DNA of 64,000 bases, taken from the NCBI GenBank assembly GCA_030562195.1, contig JAUJPP010000012.1, forward strand, positions 22,382,001 to 22,446,000, given 5' to 3'. Positions 1 to 15,400 of the stretch are shown here, piece after piece. The notes beneath the pieces are model-generated. The model worked only from the letters and a program-made list of their open reading frames with translations. It was not told the DNA's origin and did not search any database. A program made the position numbers and the translations under genes. The stretch's first letter is position 1. Each line of letters starts with the position of its first letter. The stretch comes from Nipponacmea schrenckii. Its lineage: Eukaryota > Mollusca > Gastropoda > Lottiidae.

Positions 1-459
1 TGGTGTAAGTTGGCAAGTTGTCGTTAGGTATAATCTTGTATGCTTTTGGCCGTGATCACACAGTTTCTGATGTTGAAACGAAGAAATTGACGTTGTTGGT
101 GTTGACATGACAAACATTGACGAAAGCTTATCCCACAATTCCACATTCCCTTGGGAAACTTGCATAGCATTTAAACAAACATTCATCGTTCAATATCCAC
201 ATCCTGCTTTTACATGCCACCAATTCATAATTCCATAATTTTATTCTTTACACCCTCTAGTTTGGCTTTCTGTCTTCACTATTTTCACACTTTACATCCT
301 CTAGGTTGGCTCACTGTGAATAATCTTCCGGTTGAATGGTTCCGTAATTTTTTACTCTTTGCTTTTTCTAGGTTGGCTTTCTGTCTTCTGTCTAATTATG
401 TGGTCCTTTACACCCTCTAGTTTGACTAACTATTTATGGTATATTTTGTCTATTTACAG

Positions 460-3400
460 GTTTCCGCGGAAAGAATTGTGAAGAAGACATTGACTATTGT
501 ATCAACAACAACTGTGGAAATGGTTCTACCTGTATCGATGGCATTAAGGGATATACTTGTAAATGTCCACCCACCATGACAGGTAAGCAAGCCCTGCCTT
601 ACCATGCTACTGCCCTTGCCTCACCCACATTCTATTGTATACCCTTATCTGAAAAGGAACTTCGGTTCTAAGGATCTTTTCTACCAGATGGTCCTTGCTC
701 AAATCTCTTGGTATTGATCTAACAAGGATAACAACTTCGGTTCAAGAGACCCTTTCTACCAGATGGTCTTTGGTAAAATCTCTTGACAATGATTTTACAA
801 GGATAACAACTTAGGTTTAAGATATCCTGTCTTATGATTCTACAACAATTTCTTATCAAAATGATATATTCATAGCATAGTCTCTTCTTGTGGCCTATGC
901 CAGTACTCCTATAGGAGAGTATCTCTTATAACACCTTAAACAAGGATGACAACTTAGATTCATGAGATCCTGACTACCAGCTAGTCCTCATTCAAATCTC
1001 TTGATATCCTTTGGATTAAACAACCAGTACCCATTAAACAACCAGTACCCATTAAACAACCAGCTGGGTTGAATGCATTTCAGTTATTTATTTATATATA
1101 TAAAAATAAAATTTGTTTTAAATCTTTGTTTAAAACTATGAAATTTGGTGTTGTCATGGTTTGATAGTTTTTGTGACTCCAGACGGTAAAGTTAAAAAAC
1201 CTTTAATGGAGATATAAATTGGAAGATAAAAGGTTGCTAAGTAATATATTGTAAATTATAATGGCGTGTATTCAAAAATTGAAAATGAATATTTTGAAAA
1301 TTTACTAAATGCATTAAGACTATTTTTAGAAATTATTGAATGTTCAAATTGGACTGTTCCTTGTTCTTTGTGTTTTTGTTTTTTTTTGTGAAAATCTGAA
1401 CTTTCCAATTTATTTTCTAAAATGCGAAATTTTGCTTTTAGCCTTTAAAATTTTGTGTTTTCTTTATTAAAAAGTAAAAGTCTACTTTACAAATATTAAA
1501 AATATTTTTTCTCATTTTTCGGATCTTTGACAATTTTCCCTTCTTTGATTAAATTATTTCGGGTCCAAAATTAATTTGGTCCATTTTAAAAGCTTAAATA
1601 TCACCAGGGCTCCCTTTAATGATGGTATTTTTATACAAAGTAAGACAATGTAACATAAAGTTCCCAGCTTTGATGGATTATATTTGGGGTTTGTTTACTT
1701 GGGGTCACTGCTTTGAAATTTAAAAATATTATTGACAGCAAATTGAAGCCTTATTCTGGTTATAGACCATTATATTTATTGTTTATTAATTTTGAGTGAG
1801 GAGTTGCTTTTAGGAATATTTCATGAATTGATTGAAAAAATGGACCAAATCATTCCAAAACTTAAGAAACCTTTTTACTATTTGAGATGATTTATTGTCA
1901 TTTATAAAGTGGTGTTGCAACAATATTTTCTTTATTGGGATAACACTTTCTTGGTATAGCACAGATTCTAGTACTGAAAATTGGCTGAGACTTGAACGGG
2001 TTTCGAACCAGCCATCTCTAAATGACAATAAATCATCTTATTTACATTATATGATTTTTTGTTTTTGGGATAACAATTTCTTGGTGTAGCACAGATTCTA
2101 GTGCTGAAAATTTACCCGAATGGGTTCCGAACCAGCCATCTCAGAGTCAGGCTTTACTATTTCTTTATTATATGGTCAAATCTACAGTTGTTGTTAAGAT
2201 ATAAAATATAATTAGTCACAGGTCAGATATAGACCAAGGTTTGATAGCTGACAATATTAGTATTCAAGCGGCCGGTTATATCTAATCTAGGGATTAACTT
2301 GTCAGATCTGTTGTGGTCTTTTCATGGTTTTAACAATCCCGTAAACAGATTGATAATATAAATCATAAAATATATTGGACTGTCGTATAAGATCCCAGAA
2401 GTGTGGATATTTTTTCAATTTATTTTTTTACATATATAAGATTTCAGTTTGTCATTTCATTCATTCATTCATTTCATTTCAATCGTTTCATTCATTCATT
2501 CATCATTCATCATTCATCATTCATTCATTCATCATTCATTCATTTAGTCATTCATTCATTTATTCAATTATTCATCCATTCATCATTTCATTTAGTCATT
2601 CAATCATTCAATGATAAATTGGGTGTGATAATTAATAGTAAGCTTGCGCTGCTGTTCTGGTTAAATTTTTTCCTCATTGAACACTACCTGGTATTTGCCA
2701 CCTGCATTGGAAAAGTATAAACAATTTCATAAATCTAATCATGGGTAAAAAGCGTGACACGAATCTCATTACATTTCCCATAACATCGCAAAATACAAAA
2801 ATCATGTTGGATTGGTAGAAAATATCTTTATTGAAGTCACATGTTCAATTATAGTAAATACAAAACCATTTGTTCACACCTGACTTTGTTAATGAGTTTA
2901 CAAGAAGACACCTGGGCAATTTCTTACCAATTTTAAGACTATTGTCACAAATTACTGACTGAATCTGGTCAAATTAAGTTAAGTCTGTGTATTTCTATGA
3001 GAAAATTGCGATACATGAACATTTGTATCAAAATAATGGCCCATTAATTTCAAAAATTGATTTTTATATTTCGCTTATTTTCTTGTCCAATTATGTATTC
3101 ATTGATGTTTACTCCAAAGGAATTATTTTTTCGATCAAAATGCAAACATGTGCACACACCAAATCCTTTTCTTTTGTTATACAATTTGAAAATTATCTGT
3201 AATTTTGTGTATCTTAATTAGACCATTAACAGTAGGCTATGAAGTTTTATTTCCAAATTTCTTTTTGAAAAAATTGACTTATTTGATTTTATTTTCCATG
3301 AATTCAGACCAGTATGTTTAAAATGTACAATTGTTAATTGTATGGTAGATACAAGTCAAATTGTGATTTTGAAAAGTGTTACGGATGGATGAAATTGAGT

Positions 3401-6400
3401 TTTTTATTTTGATGAGTGTATCCATTATTAGATTTCTCTATGAAGAGGGTTCACATGAAAAAAGGCCATTTGATGTTCAGACTGAACAGAAAATGAATGA
3501 ACCTGTCAAAATCAGTAGACATTTTGTTTGGCCTTTTAGATACCTTTTTTAATCAGGACCAGATATAAAAAATAAAAATTTGGATTTTCAAGCAGATGTT
3601 AAAATCATACCCATTAATATTTCAACCATAAATTTTGAAATTTGGTTGAATAAATTTGTGATTTTTATGATAAATTTAACAACTAGGTAAGCCTGGTGAT
3701 TTAAGTTGATAATGGCCCCAGTGATAGTTTATAATGACCTGTTGATGGGTGATAATGCCCCGAATATATTCAATAATGCCTTGATGGTATAAACACCTAT
3801 AGTTAAAATGCTATAAAACTCCAGGGAATGGGAATATGATGGGTTAGTGTTTAAGTTGTTTGGCAACAGTTTAAATTTTATTGATTTTTAATTTATTGGA
3901 ACGAATATTTTTCAAAAAATATGCACATTATGATGATACTGTAACCCTATTGATTCATTCAGTCTTTTATTGATTCATTCTTTCATTCATGTTAGTGTAT
4001 CATTCATTCATTTATTCATCCTTCATTCAGTCCTCCATTCAGTCCTTCATTCAGTCCTTCATTCATTCATTCATTCATTCAAATTTTCTGTGTGTTTTCA
4101 GGAGACCGCTGTCAGATCGATGTAGATGAATGTGAAACAACGCCGTTTATTTGTCAGAATGGGGGTACATGTATGAATCGGCCAGGAGGGTTTATGTGTA
4201 TCTGTGTTAACGGGTGGACGGGTTCCGACTGTAGCGAGAACATTGACGATTGTAAAAACAACCCGTGTTTTAACGGAGGAACTTGTGAGGATCGAGTCGG
4301 ATACTATTACTGTAAATGTCCTCGTGGAAAAACTGGTAAGATATTTTATTCATCAAGTTTTCAATCAAATTACTCCGACCACTGAAATTTCAGAAGTTTT
4401 CGTCCTTAAATGGATAATAGGTCTTAGCATGAACATAGAATTTTAGTTTTCAAGAATGGTCAATATGAGTATATATTCAGTGAACTTACCTGGTGTCATA
4501 AAGTAGAACCCCGTAAAATCTGGAAAGCTCGCAAAACTAAGTCATATGTGAAAAACGCTTAATTAATTTATTAAGTGTTTTCAATAATCAAATGTATCTT
4601 TATGGATAATTACTAAGTTTTTAGATAATTATTTATTTTTTTAAGTTATTTATGGCAGCAGGTATATTTACTGATGAACAGAGCTCTTATTATTGAAGTT
4701 TAAAATTTGCAAATTTTATGTTCATTCGCAGACCTATTATCCCTTTAAATATTCAAATAACTTTTTTAGGTTGCACAAACCGTATTTTAACAATATACTT
4801 TGTTATGACAAATTTCCCCAATTGCCGAAGGCGTGTCGTTTTCTTCAATAACACACAATAAAGTCATAAAATTATCAAACAACATTTTGCCCAAAGCTGA
4901 ACTCTCCTTTATCTTAGTTTAATTGATATATTTTTCTGATTTTTAAAATTTTTTTTTTTAATAGTTGATAGATTTAGCATATTTCTCACAATAAAAGTTG
5001 CGTTTTATAATTGAATACCCTTCACCATTTTTTTTTTCAAAATTGTCGAATGATTTTTGTTTTTATATTTGATCTATTGAGTCTAATTAATCAGTTTTAT
5101 TTTTTTTTGATTCAAATAATATATTTATTGAACATTTAGAAACAAGACAAAACTGAAATGAAAATTTAATTTTTTACGAAAGCCTATTGCAGACGATAAA
5201 CATTTCTGTTAACGATCAAAAACATTTTTGTTTTGTTACCCGCAGACGACGAACATTTCTGTCGATGAACAAAAATGCTTTAGCTTGAACATCGCAGAAA
5301 GTCACATGACCGCAAAATGGCACTGTCTAGTTGAAAAGATAAAATTAGATATATTATTAATTTTGAACAGACTTCAACGCAGAAGACAAAATAGGTATCA
5401 ATAGACGTCGCCATTTTGATTGTCAAGTTATCTGCATCTGATCGCTGATTGGTGTTTTGTCGATGAACGTTTGGTGAAAATATTCATCCTCAACGCAGAC
5501 GATGAACAAAAATTGTTTGGGAGACGAACAAAAGGATCGAAATCGTATCTTTACGATTGTTCGTCTAAACTGTTTGTTGTCTACGTTAGGCTTAAAGGGT
5601 TATTTTAGGTGGAAATTTAACTTTTATTTGATGATTGTTCATAAAGTTAAACAATTTACTTAAATTCTTTGTTGAAAACAGAAAAAACCAGAAAACTTGA
5701 AAGTTTAACATCTAATAGATGTATTTGTTCTTTGAGACTAAATTTGATTAATTTTATAATGATTAATTAGTTAAAGATTTTTATTAAAATTGTGTTTTTT
5801 ATCATCATTATTTATTATTATATAGTATTATCGTGTACCTTTCGTGTACGTGTTCAAGTACGTGTTCAAGTACACTGTTGCAATACAGGCTGTAATACAA
5901 ACAAACAAATTTATAGCCCAGAATGAATTGAAATACTACTACACTATACCTCAACCTCAAAATTTCTTTTTTCTACTGTGATATGATATATATTGAAATT
6001 TAAAAACTGTTTACTAACCAAAATATCAAATGTGTTGTTTGAATATTTCATAGTTTATTAACCAAAATTATGAGACTTTGTATTAACACCTCAATTCATT
6101 TTTTCTTATTCATTCATTTATTCATTATTTATTCATTCATTTATTCATATCATTCATTCATTTATTCATTCATTCATTATTCTTCATTGTATTCATTCAT
6201 TCATTCATTCATTCATTCATTCAATCATGACCTGTTTATTAACAAAAAAAATTCTATTTTCTCTCTCTCTCCTCTCCTAGGAATGAGATGCCATTTGGAA
6301 GATGCATGCGAGAGTAATCCATGTAACGCAGGAGCGTCATGTGAGACATCGCCACTAGATGGCAGCCCTATCTGTACGTGTAAACGAGGCTGGACCGGAG

Positions 6401-9400
6401 ATGCGTGTTCACGGGATGTTGATGAATGTACCGAAAGTAAGTCAGTAGACGTAGATGTGTAGTTAGTTGTAGGCATGGGGGACCCAAAATTATCTATAAA
6501 ATAAGCGATTATCTAGGAATCAAGATAATAAGACGTTGGTTTATAAAGATTTTTTCGAGTGTCGGAACCACTGATTGGTGTTTGAATTCAGAATACTCAA
6601 AAGTTTTTTAAAACATGAATAAGAATGAAATCAATAGGGACCAGAAAATGATGTCAGATTATGCAGAATGTCCGATTACTCAGATGTCCGATTACTCAGA
6701 ATGTTGAATTACTCAGAATGTCGGATTACTCAGATGTCCAATTATTCAAATGTTGGATTACTCAGAGTACACTATATTTGGACATTTTTTCACAACTAGG
6801 CCCATCAGCCTCTCCCATGCCTATTTAGTTTATAGACTTTTATTTTCAGGAATTTTACTGTCTTGAACCTTGATGCCATCTTCATGTTCAGAAACTTCTA
6901 ATGCATGATGGAATGCCCTATATTATGAAAATGCCTCTCAAATATTTTCTTCAAAAACTGCAAACTTTAAACTTCAAATTCCTTCATAATCTATATGAAT
7001 TGTCTATTTTCATTTTCAAATAATCTTCAAAGCAAATGGCTTTTTAAAGTCTTTTTAAAATTCTTGAGTGTTTTCTCCAGGACTTGGTTCTACGATAAGG
7101 TATGGTTGTAAAATATCAAACCTTATGACGGGATTTTTGTGTAAAATTGGGCCATGGACGATCCCTTAACCGATTCACTACCTTGTAGGTGCTGACACCC
7201 CATGCGAACACGGAGGAACTTGTATTAATACACCAGGAAGCTATAAATGTGATTGTGCCGTGGGGTTCACAGGGCCATGGTGTGAGGTCAACATCAACGA
7301 ATGCCGGTCAAACCCTTGTATCAACGACGGGACATGTCTGGATGAAAAAGGAGCCTACCGATGTCTTTGTATGCCAGGTAGGAATTTTTTTTTGTCAAAT
7401 GATGAATTAGCTTTTACATTATATATTGTGGCATTTGTCTTATTGACACCCCTCAACCTTATAATGACCTCATCCGCACATGCATAATTTTTATTAATAA
7501 GGAACTGTATGTATGGTTGGAAGAGATCATTTGTAAAATAAGTTACCATGGCCAGAACACCTGATGTTTCTCTGCATCTTGGTGTGCCCACTTCAGAGAG
7601 TCCACATAGCTCATAATCATTATTGTGGGTTCACAGCATGCCCTTTAGAGAATACACTTAGCTAATAATGATTATTGTGCGTTCACAGCATCCCCTTCAG
7701 AGAATCCACATTGCTAATAATGATTATTGTGGGTTCACAGCATTCCCTTCAGAGAGTCCACATAGCTAATAAAGATTATTATGGGTTCACAGCATCCCCT
7801 TCAGAGAGTCCACATAGCTTATGTTCATGACATATCCTACTTCACTTTTGAAGTTACACCTCAGACATTGAGAAGAAATTATTGTAGAAATTAGTGTGGG
7901 AATGTTCAATATACAATAGTAAATAGTATATAGTACCATTGGTACTGTATATATATTTATATATATCAATTAGATTTATAGCAGTGGATTTGACAAGATA
8001 ATTACAGACTTGGGACACCTTCTTTAGGGTGGATAGCACATAGAAAGGAAGGGGAGGGGCCTATTTAGCTTGAGTAATATGTAGCACAAAGAATTGTGTA
8101 GTTTTAGTACTGCTGAGTCTCTATAGAAGATAGTTTGAACAATTTTAAAATTTTGGGATGGTACAGTTATTCTTGAAAAATGTTCTAATATGTGATTTTA
8201 AGATGGTGAAGAAAATATATAACATATTTACCTTTTTAAAAGGAGATTTTCAAAACAACCAAAAGAACCTAACCATCTTTAAAATTATTTTAGACAAATT
8301 AGGTGAAAGACAAATTATTGGTTTTTTTTTAACTATGAAAAAGTTGAAAGAAATTTCTTAGGACTTTAAGACCTTCATCAAAAATGCATGAATTAAGGAC
8401 ATCAAAGTTTTTCTTTTTTAAGTCCATTCCAACTTTAATTTTACAAAAATCAAAAACCCCTCATATATTTCTTAAGGCTTGTGAAATGAAATGAATGGAG
8501 TTTTACGTCCTACTTTTCTGCACCTTATGGGCTAATGAAGACGGGCAACACCATGCAGTATGCTATGAGGGAAATTTTGCCAGGACAGGACTGTCAAGGG
8601 ATCTTAAGGCTAGTGAAAGGTCCTTCAAAATAAAAGTAAGAAAGTTTTGGACTGATAATGAGTCATTAATAGTCGAATTAGAAATAGAAATAAATAGAAA
8701 TATTTTGGAGTGTACGACTGAAAATTTGAAGGGAGTGGCCGCTAGAATGACCCATTCGATACTTTAACCTTTAATGACCCCTGACAAGAATTGACTCAAA
8801 GCATTGATTTATTTACCCCTGTCCTGATCAAAGTGAATTCACTGACCATAAATATAACTGAGTGTTTTATGTCAGTAAGTAAATAGTCAATTACAACCAG
8901 ATAGGATGGACCTTTAAGACTCTTAATCAGACATCGAAAACACTGGCAGTGAACTGGAAGTTTATTTCTTTCTACCAAATTTAAAAATTGAATTTCAATT
9001 TAGCCAGAATATTTGCTATATTCTTTATACGGCATTTAGTAATTGGTAGTATGATAATAATAACTTAGTTTTATGGTATAACAATTACTGAGTTTATTTA
9101 TTCTGTGACGTTTCTACAAGTGTCCCCTTGTCGTTCATCTTCCTGCTTGATAACGACAAGAGAACACTTGTGTGAAACGTCGCAGAATAAATAATCTCAG
9201 TAATTGTTATTCCATATAACTTAGTTATTATTATCATTACCCGAATATTTGATTCAAGAAAATGAAATGCAATGGAGTTTTACATCATGCTTGGTCTTAT
9301 TAATGCCATGTAGTGAGGGAAATTTAGCAAGGACCGTGACATGAGCCTACTCTTTTGCATTTCCAATTGTCTAAGGATCTTTGATGTGCATAGCCTGTAG

Positions 9401-12400
9401 TACACAGGGCCTTGGATTATTGTCCCATCTGAACGACAAGACGCTTTTTCCATGTTAGTCTCTCTGACCTGCATCACTGATATGAAAACCGAATAATGGT
9501 GGCCTGCCCAAACTATAATAGGTCCTTTCCTATTTGATATTGACCGACAATTGAATATAGTAAGTTATGAATCAAGCAATTGTTAATATTTGACAATAAT
9601 CAGATGCGTTAGTTAGATAAGCCCCACCCTATTTCCTGAAGTGAAGTCCTCGTTTCCATCTTGAAATATTTCTCTAGAGAAACAGAGAAATTTATAAAAT
9701 TCCAACGCACGAAAATTATGAAAGCTATTATAAGCTACATTTTCTTTAGCCCTTTTACACTCTTAAATTTGAACGCTTTCAAAAAATTACAAACAGGAGT
9801 GTAGGGTATTTATTTGCATATTCTCAGACAAGTTTGAACTATTTTAAAGTCATATGGTTTAAGCAAAACCTTATTTGAACCTGATATTATATTACTTTCT
9901 AATAAGTAAGCATTCCACTTTCTAATTTTTTCTAAGAATTTCTAAGAATTATTGACGTCAACAAGAACCACAGATGTCTGATTGAAAATTTGAATAGTGT
10001 AAATTGATACTACCAGTGTCCCTGATACACATTCAAAAACTAGAAAATCAGGAGCCTGTTTCACGAAAACTTAACTAAGGATGATTTGGTCAATCACTTA
10101 AATTGAGTTTTTATAAACCAATCAGGTTACTGTATTTCTTAAAATCTTGATTGTATCTTTGTTGAAATTTTGCGAAACAAAGCCCAGACTGGTGTAAATT
10201 GATGCTATCAGTGTCCCTGTTACACATAAAACATTTAGAATACCTCTATGCCTTTAAGACTCTATATTTCCACTTTTGAAAGAAGTGTGTTGTACCATGT
10301 ATTTTCCCTTGTGTTTTGTTGTATATTTTCTCCACTTCTAAATGTTGTACCTTTTTTATTTATGAATACAGGCATTGTTTACAAAAATTACAACATAAAA
10401 AACTCAACAGATAAACATTTGTAAATAATGTATGTAAAACTCAACATTTCTGAAAGAAAGCATTTATTTTCCAAGATAAGACATTTTTAAATTTTACTTT
10501 TAAGACATTTATTTTGTAGAAAAACTAAGTGTTGAGTGGCTTAAAGGTTTTGGCAATTTCTGAATCGAGCTTTTGTTGTCAAAAATGCTGTTGTTGATAA
10601 TGTTTTTAAAAGTGTATGACTCAAAAAGTAAATTTTGAATTCTTACTCACATTGAAACTAAGGGTATATACGCCAGGGAAGTCTGATTGAAGATTTAAAA
10701 TGACTGATAGCAATTTATATATTAAGGACATTTATAATAGTAAAAGAAAATTTGCATTAGCATAAACATTCAATATATCGAAAAGGAGGTATGTTAAGGG
10801 AGGGATATTGATTTACCTGTATTTACCAGTCATGGCTGTTTGCAGATTTAAAATGACTGGTTGCAATTTTAATCTCAAGGACAGAGAGACCTAAAATGAA
10901 AAAGTAGGAAAGATGAAAATAGAAAATATATTAAAGAAAAAGTAAATTTAATTTTGAATTTCGTAAACTTTAGTTTCAATTTTTCAAAAATGACGAAAAA
11001 CGTTCCCAAAACTATTAAACTTTGTCAAGCACGGTAAAAGTTTCTCAGACTGAGGTATATCAAATGAACTAAAAGCATCAATAATTCTGTCGAACTTTTA
11101 AAGCGAAACAAAACGTAAAAAAAAAATGTCAAATTAGTTACAGTGATATGGTCAAGTGATTTAAAATAGTTTTTATAACCATAATAAAAATATTAACTCT
11201 CAAAAAACACAACAAATCTATTGACAGCACCTCATCAATATTTTCTGATGATTTCCAATGACCATTATTCACAATTCACAAAATTTACCAAAGTAGCAGC
11301 ACTAATTTATTTTTGCTAATTTCACAATTTGTTTTTCTCCCTGTTCACCGAAATTTATGAGCGATGTTTCTGGTCATTTGAGAATTATGGGATTTTCAAT
11401 TCATGAAATTTAACGTAGATTTCAAGGTTAATGAACATGTTTAAAATCGTTTAACAAATTGAAAGTAAAAATTTGATGACTTAAACACTTGGGGTGTTTT
11501 GAAAGGAACTTCGATACTTTATTGGCCTTGACTTGTCTGTGTTGAGGGTATGAGAAAATTTGGTGAAACCAATTGGATAGGTTACGAGTCGACTGGACAA
11601 AGAAGTCTTAAAAAAAATCCAGAAAAAATATCCTATTTGAATATAGACTTTTCAATTTACCTTCAGTTGAATTTTATTGTTTTCATTTATTGTGAAAACT
11701 AGAAATTAAATGGTCTGCTTCTTTTCAAGTTCTTTAAAAGGATACTTTGTCTTAGGCATGAACATAAAATATAAGTTCTCAAGAATGGTCAATATGAGTA
11801 TATATTCATCAGTGAACTTACCTGGTGTCATAAAGTAACAGAATCCCTTAAAATCTGGAAAACTCAAAAATCATTTTTGAAAAACGCTTAATCAATTTAT
11901 AAAGCTTTTTTCAATAATCAAATGCATTTTTATAGATAACTACTTAGTTTTTTTTATATTTATTTATTTTTTATGTTATTTATGGCAGCAGGTATATTTA
12001 CTGATAAATAGTGCTCTTATTGACCAAGTTTAAAATTTTCAAATTTTATGTTCATTCTAAGACCTATTATCCCTTTAAAAAGTTTTCTGAGAGAAAAGAC
12101 CGAAATAAAAATACGCAAAATAAAATAACAGTATATAAAGTGGGTTAACTTAAAGAATTAATCCAGGTTCAGTTTTTATTGAGATAAAAAGGCCAGAAAG
12201 AATTAATTCAAAGGCTTGGTTGAATGGATTAAACTCATTTGATCAAAATTACCCCAAATAAATAACACAATATAAAATAACAGGACATAAAGACAAGATT
12301 AATTTGAATCAACTTAAGTCCAGTTTTTGTTAAAAATAACAAATCCTGCCCAATTATTCTTGTCACAATACCAGACTATTAATCAAGCTTGCCGATGGTA

Positions 12401-15400
12401 AAAACACTGCTGAATTACCTCCCTTGAAAGGTCACGTCTATTAAACTAGTGTGAGAACTAGGTGGAAAGTGCGTTCAAGTGGGAAGTTTTTTTTTATGAA
12501 CCTCACCAAGATAGATATTGCTCGAGGCTATTCAACTTAACAATGGAGATATACTTCTCTTTAACAATTATATACCAGCTTGTCTATTTGTACCCAATCA
12601 TAGATTTTACATTGGTTATAGATGTTGGGCTGACTCTCAAATGCACCGGTTGTGGCATGAATCATTTAAAAAAGAATATAAACAGTATTTCATTGATAAG
12701 TAATTGATAGGGTTTAAAACAGGGTTACTCTATAAAGCCATGATAATTTAGAATATAATTTGTAGATTAAAGGGATAATAGGCGTTAGAATACACTCGTC
12801 CTACGGCTTATATTTTTGTTTCATATTGACTATTAGTTAGATAAGTATGCATCCCACACTTTACCAAATTTTAAAAAGCCACAATAAAAATATATTCGGA
12901 ATTTTAAAAAAAAGTGAGCCAGCGACGATTCCATTAAGTTTGAGAATAAAAGCGTCTGGTAAATCAACGCTAAAACATCATTGTGGAATTCAACAGTAGG
13001 GGTCAAGGACGCGTGAAAACCCACATGTTAGAGTTACTTCCCTTTATATTTACACGATTTGAAAATCGCTTGATGGATGGCTCAAGCGTTTTATGATTAA
13101 CTACCTTATTTTGGGGATTTATCGGATTTTAGAGGGATTTTGATGTATAGGTAAGCCCACTGATGGATATATACTGTTATTGTCCAAATTTGAGTGAAGT
13201 TAAATTTTTATGTTGGTTCTAACGCCTATTATCCCTTTAAGAGATAAGTTAACTAGTCTTTGTATATATTGGTATACAATAATAATGAGTTATTATGATA
13301 ATTTTAGGTCTATGTTAGAAGTACTATGTATTCTCATTTTAACATATTAACCTTAACAATAGTAAACTCCTCTTTAACCCTGTACCAGTGCCTTCTTTTG
13401 AATAGTAACTTGCTACCTTTCAACCACCCTAATCTCTATAATAGTGAACACTGCTTTAACCCTGTACCAGTGCCTTCTTTTGAATAGTAACTTGCTACCT
13501 TTCAACCACCCTAATCTCTATAATAGTGAACACTGCTTTAACCCTGTTCCAGTGCCTTCTGTTGAATAGTAACCTGTTACCTTTCAACCACCCTAATCTC
13601 TATAATAGTGAACACTGCTTTAACCCTGTTCCAGTGCCTTCTGTTGAATAGTAACCTGTTACCTTTCAACCACCCTAATCTCTATAATAGTGAACACTGC
13701 TTTAACCCTGTACCAGTGCCTTCTGTTGAATAGTAACCTGTTACCTTTCAACCACCCTAATCTCTATAATAGTGAACACTGCTTTAACCCTGTTCCAGTG
13801 CCTTCTGTTGAATAGTAACCTGTTACCTTTCAACCACCCTAATCTCTATAATAGTGAACACTGCTTTAACCCTGTTCCAGTGCCTTCTGTTGAATAGTAA
13901 CCTGTTACCTTTCAACCACCCTAATCTCTATAATAGAGAACACTGCTTAAACCCTGTTCCAGTGCCTTCTGTTGAATAGTAACCTGTTACCTTTCAACCA
14001 CCCTAATCTCTATAATAGTGAACACTGCTTTAACCCTGTTCCAGTGCCTTCTGTTTAATAGTAACTTGTTACCTTTCAACCACCCTAATCTCTACAATAG
14101 TGAACACTGCTTAAACCCTGTACCAGTACCTTCTGTTTAATAGTAACTTGTTACCTTTCAACCACCCTAATCTCTATAATAGTGAACACTGCTTAAACCC
14201 TGTACCAGTGCCTTCTGTTTAATAGTAACTTGTTACCTTTCAACCACCCTAATCTCTATAATAGTGAACACTGCTTTAACCCTGTTCCAGTGCCTTCTGT
14301 TGAATAGTAACTTGTTACCTTTCAACCACCCTAATCTCTACAATAGTGAACACTGCTTTAACCCTGTGTCAGTACCTTCTGTTTAATAGTAACTTGTTAC
14401 CTTTCAACCACCCTAATCTCTATAATAGTGAAATCTGCTTAAACCCTGTACCAGTGCCTTCTGTTGAATAGTAACTTGTTACCTTTCAACCACCCTAATC
14501 TCTATAATAGAGAACACTGCTTTAACCCTGTACCAGTGCCTTCTGTTGAATAGTAACTTGTTACCTTTCAACCACCCTAATCTCTACAATAGTGAACACT
14601 GCTTAAACCCTGTACCAGTGCTTTCTGTTGAATAGTAACTTGTTACCTTTCAACCACCCTAATCTCTATAATAGTGAACACTGCTTTAACCCTGTTCCAG
14701 TGCCTTCTGTTGAATAGTAACCTGTTACCTTTCAACCACCCTAATCTCTATAATAGTGAACACTGCTTTAACCCTGTTCCAGTGCCTTCTGTTGAATAGT
14801 AACTTGTTACCTTTCAACCACCCTAATCTCTATAATAGAGAACACTGCTTTAACCCTGTTCCAGTGCCTTCTGTTGAATAGTAACTTGTTACCTTTCAAC
14901 CACCCTAATCTCTATAATAGAGAACACTGCTTTAACCCTGTGCCAGTACCTTCTGTTGAATAGTAACTTGTTACCTTTCAACCACCCTAATCTCTATAAT
15001 AGAGAACACTGCTTTAACCCTGTACCAGTGCCTTCTGTTGAATAGTAACTTGTTACCTTTCAACCACCCTAATCTCTATAATAGAGAACACTGCTTTAAC
15101 CCTGTTCCAGTGCCTTCTGTTGAATAGTAACTTGTTACCTTTCAACCACCCTAATCTCTATAATAGTGAACACTGCTTTAACCCTGTTCCAGTGCCTTCT
15201 GTTGAATAGTAACCTGTTACCTTTCAACCACCCTAATCTCTATAATAGTGAACACTGCTTTAACCCTGTTCCAGTGCCTTCTGTTGAATAGTAACCTGTT
15301 ACCTTTCAACCACCCTAATCTCTATAAAGCTCCTTTTAAATATTTAATAATTTCCCTCATTCCACACTGCAATGATATTGCTCGTCTTCATATGTCCAAG

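Larger units (their letters stand above)
583..4101 (+). other. Notch intron (EGF7/EGF8) with repeats
   Basis: No exon is expected here because EGF7 and EGF8 join directly. The intron holds a decayed internal repeat of the 'tctaccagctggt' dispersed family (about 660-1060), a duplicated tRNA-like B-box segment (1930-2155), and two TCAT/ATTC microsatellites. The rest is AT-rich with nothing recognisable. Confidence 0.8.

Noticed and set aside
6070..6280. Open frame joining the ATTC repeat to the EGF10 exon
   Set aside because: The repeat part is intronic: a clear acceptor (cctctcctag) at 6280 starts the exon and the preceding residues are low-complexity.
8495..8767. 90-codon plus-strand open frame
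   Set aside because: First half is a SINE family 1 fragment and the rest has no recognisable domain.
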